A stretch of 64,000 bases of DNA from positions 62,001 to 126,000 of the forward strand of contig NZ_CANNBW010000009.1 in the NCBI RefSeq assembly GCF_947502995.1. The letters are read 5' to 3'. Made by a program: the position numbers and the translations under genes. Below the pieces are notes generated by a model. It ran no database searches. It was given only the letters and a program-made list of their open reading frames with translations, and was not told where the DNA came from. Below, in pieces: positions 63,414-64,000 of this stretch. Source of the stretch: an uncultured Tenacibaculum sp. GTDB lineage: Bacteria > Bacteroidota > Bacteroidia > Flavobacteriales > Flavobacteriaceae. The first letter of the stretch is position 1. Each line of letters starts with the position of its first letter.

Positions 63414-63941
63414 TTATAATTCACCATTATAGTTTCCGGTAATTGTAGTTCCGTCAGCTCTTTTAAAATTGAAATTTAACGTAACCATATTATCTTGTAA
63501 GTTATTTATTGTCATTTCAGAAGTTTCTAATAATAAATCAGGGTTACTACCTCCAGAATCATACAATAAAAATTCTTCAGAATTAACGGTTCCTTTATTT
63601 ACATCAATTAAGCTTATTTCACATCTTGCTACAACATTTAGTACAGTTCCTGTTTGTATGTTTTGATCATTTACATAAGAAATTAAAACTCTTAAATAGT
63701 CTGATTTTACAATTTCATTACTATTAATATCAGTTTCCGGAACGTTAAAAAATGTAAATTCTTTAGTATTGCCAAATTCATTATAAACTAAAGATTTTAA
63801 ATCGTAAGTTTTATTTTTAATAGTGATTTTTCCATTAGCATCATTTTGAGTTAAATCATTATCACTTTCGCTAGAGCAACTTATTGTTGTAACAGATAAT
63901 AAAAAAAGAGTTAAAAACTTAAGTAGAGATTGTTTTTTCAT
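63414..63941 (-). CDS. Lipoprotein, unknown function
   Basis: 175 residues from ATG 63941 ('MKKQSLLKFLTLFL'), with lipobox Cys ('VTTISCSSES'); an ATG 33 bases earlier would add a charged stretch before the signal and is less likely. The ending 'MVTLNFNFKRADGTTITGNYNG' resembles the lipoprotein at 62226. It continues the small-lipoprotein run at the right edge. Confidence 0.72.
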   Translation of the reverse strand: MKKQSLLKFLTLFLLSVTTISCSSESDNDLTQNDANGKITIKNKTYDLKSLVYNEFGNTKEFTFFNVPETDINSNEIVKSDYLRVLISYVNDQNIQTGTVLNVVARCEISLIDVNKGTVNSEEFLLYDSGGSNPDLLLETSEMTINNLQDNMVTLNFNFKRADGTTITGNYNGEL

Positions 63942-64000
63942 TGTTGATTTTTTAATGATTTGTGTTTTTTTCATAGTTGTTTTTTGTTACTAGAAATGGT

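Overview
The window is AT-rich, densely coded DNA from a member of the Bacteroidota, most likely a (probably marine) Flavobacteriaceae. Signs of this are a type IX secretion C-terminal domain on the leucine-rich-repeat protein at 50875-52992, several SusD-style short lipoprotein signal peptides, DUF4097 and GH3 family genes, ECF sigma/anti-sigma pairs, occasional TTG starts, and the family-typical interspersed hairpin repeat (atgctgaa-N5-ttcagcat). I see no rRNA, tRNA, CRISPR array, prophage or insertion sequence. The genus is not decided by the sequence.

Left part (2-9903, plus strand). After a TlpA-like thioredoxin protein cut by the window edge comes a tightly packed operon. It holds two tandem periplasmic YceI-like lipid-binding proteins, an FAD oxidoreductase, a SAM methyltransferase, a type III polyketide synthase with an intact Cys-His-Asn triad, a FabI-type enoyl reductase, a FabZ-type dehydratase, a FabF-type ketosynthase, an acyl carrier protein with an unusual carrier motif, a Sfp-type phosphopantetheinyl transferase, a small membrane protein, a SemiSWEET and a PepSY-type membrane protein. 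The layout suggests a self-contained pathway: a dedicated type II fatty acid synthase makes an acyl starter, the type III synthase turns it into an alkyl resorcinol or pyrone, the methyltransferase and flavoenzyme tailor it (as in the Streptomyces srs operon), and the YceI proteins may bind or carry the lipid. This is the strongest candidate for an undescribed system here.

Middle (10169-31654). A PEGA-type lipoprotein, a GNAT-like protein, TesB thioesterase, SdpI-like protein, SCO1/SenC copper protein and RseP site-2 protease are followed by a dispersed biotin locus on the minus strand: bioF, a DUF2007 protein, bioD, bioA, a large outer-membrane/coiled-coil protein, a FabF-like ketosynthase and bioB. 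A hairpin repeat sits inside the bioF reading frame. A 55-residue zinc-ribbon protein lies in what looks like an intergenic gap at 15413-15580. Then come an LRR protein, umuC-umuD in that order, an Lrp regulator, a HupE/UreJ protein, a dCMP deaminase and a CtpA-type protease.

Right part (31764-63941). An ECF sigma factor, HEAT-repeat anti-sigma factor and two DUF4097 proteins form one operon. A minus-strand block holds GH3, a LytM peptidase, nadD, gmk, yicC, an EamA transporter, two alpha/beta hydrolases, DUF2200, AlkB, RDD and a small alarmone-hydrolase-like HD protein. Next is an 1108-residue subtilase with twelve hemopexin-like repeats, four of them inserted inside the catalytic domain, followed by a lipoprotein resembling the enzyme's own propeptide. 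After that come a second ECF sigma/anti-sigma pair, a T9SS-exported LRR protein operon and a run of minus-strand small secreted proteins and enzymes, including a frameshifted NTF2-like pseudogene.
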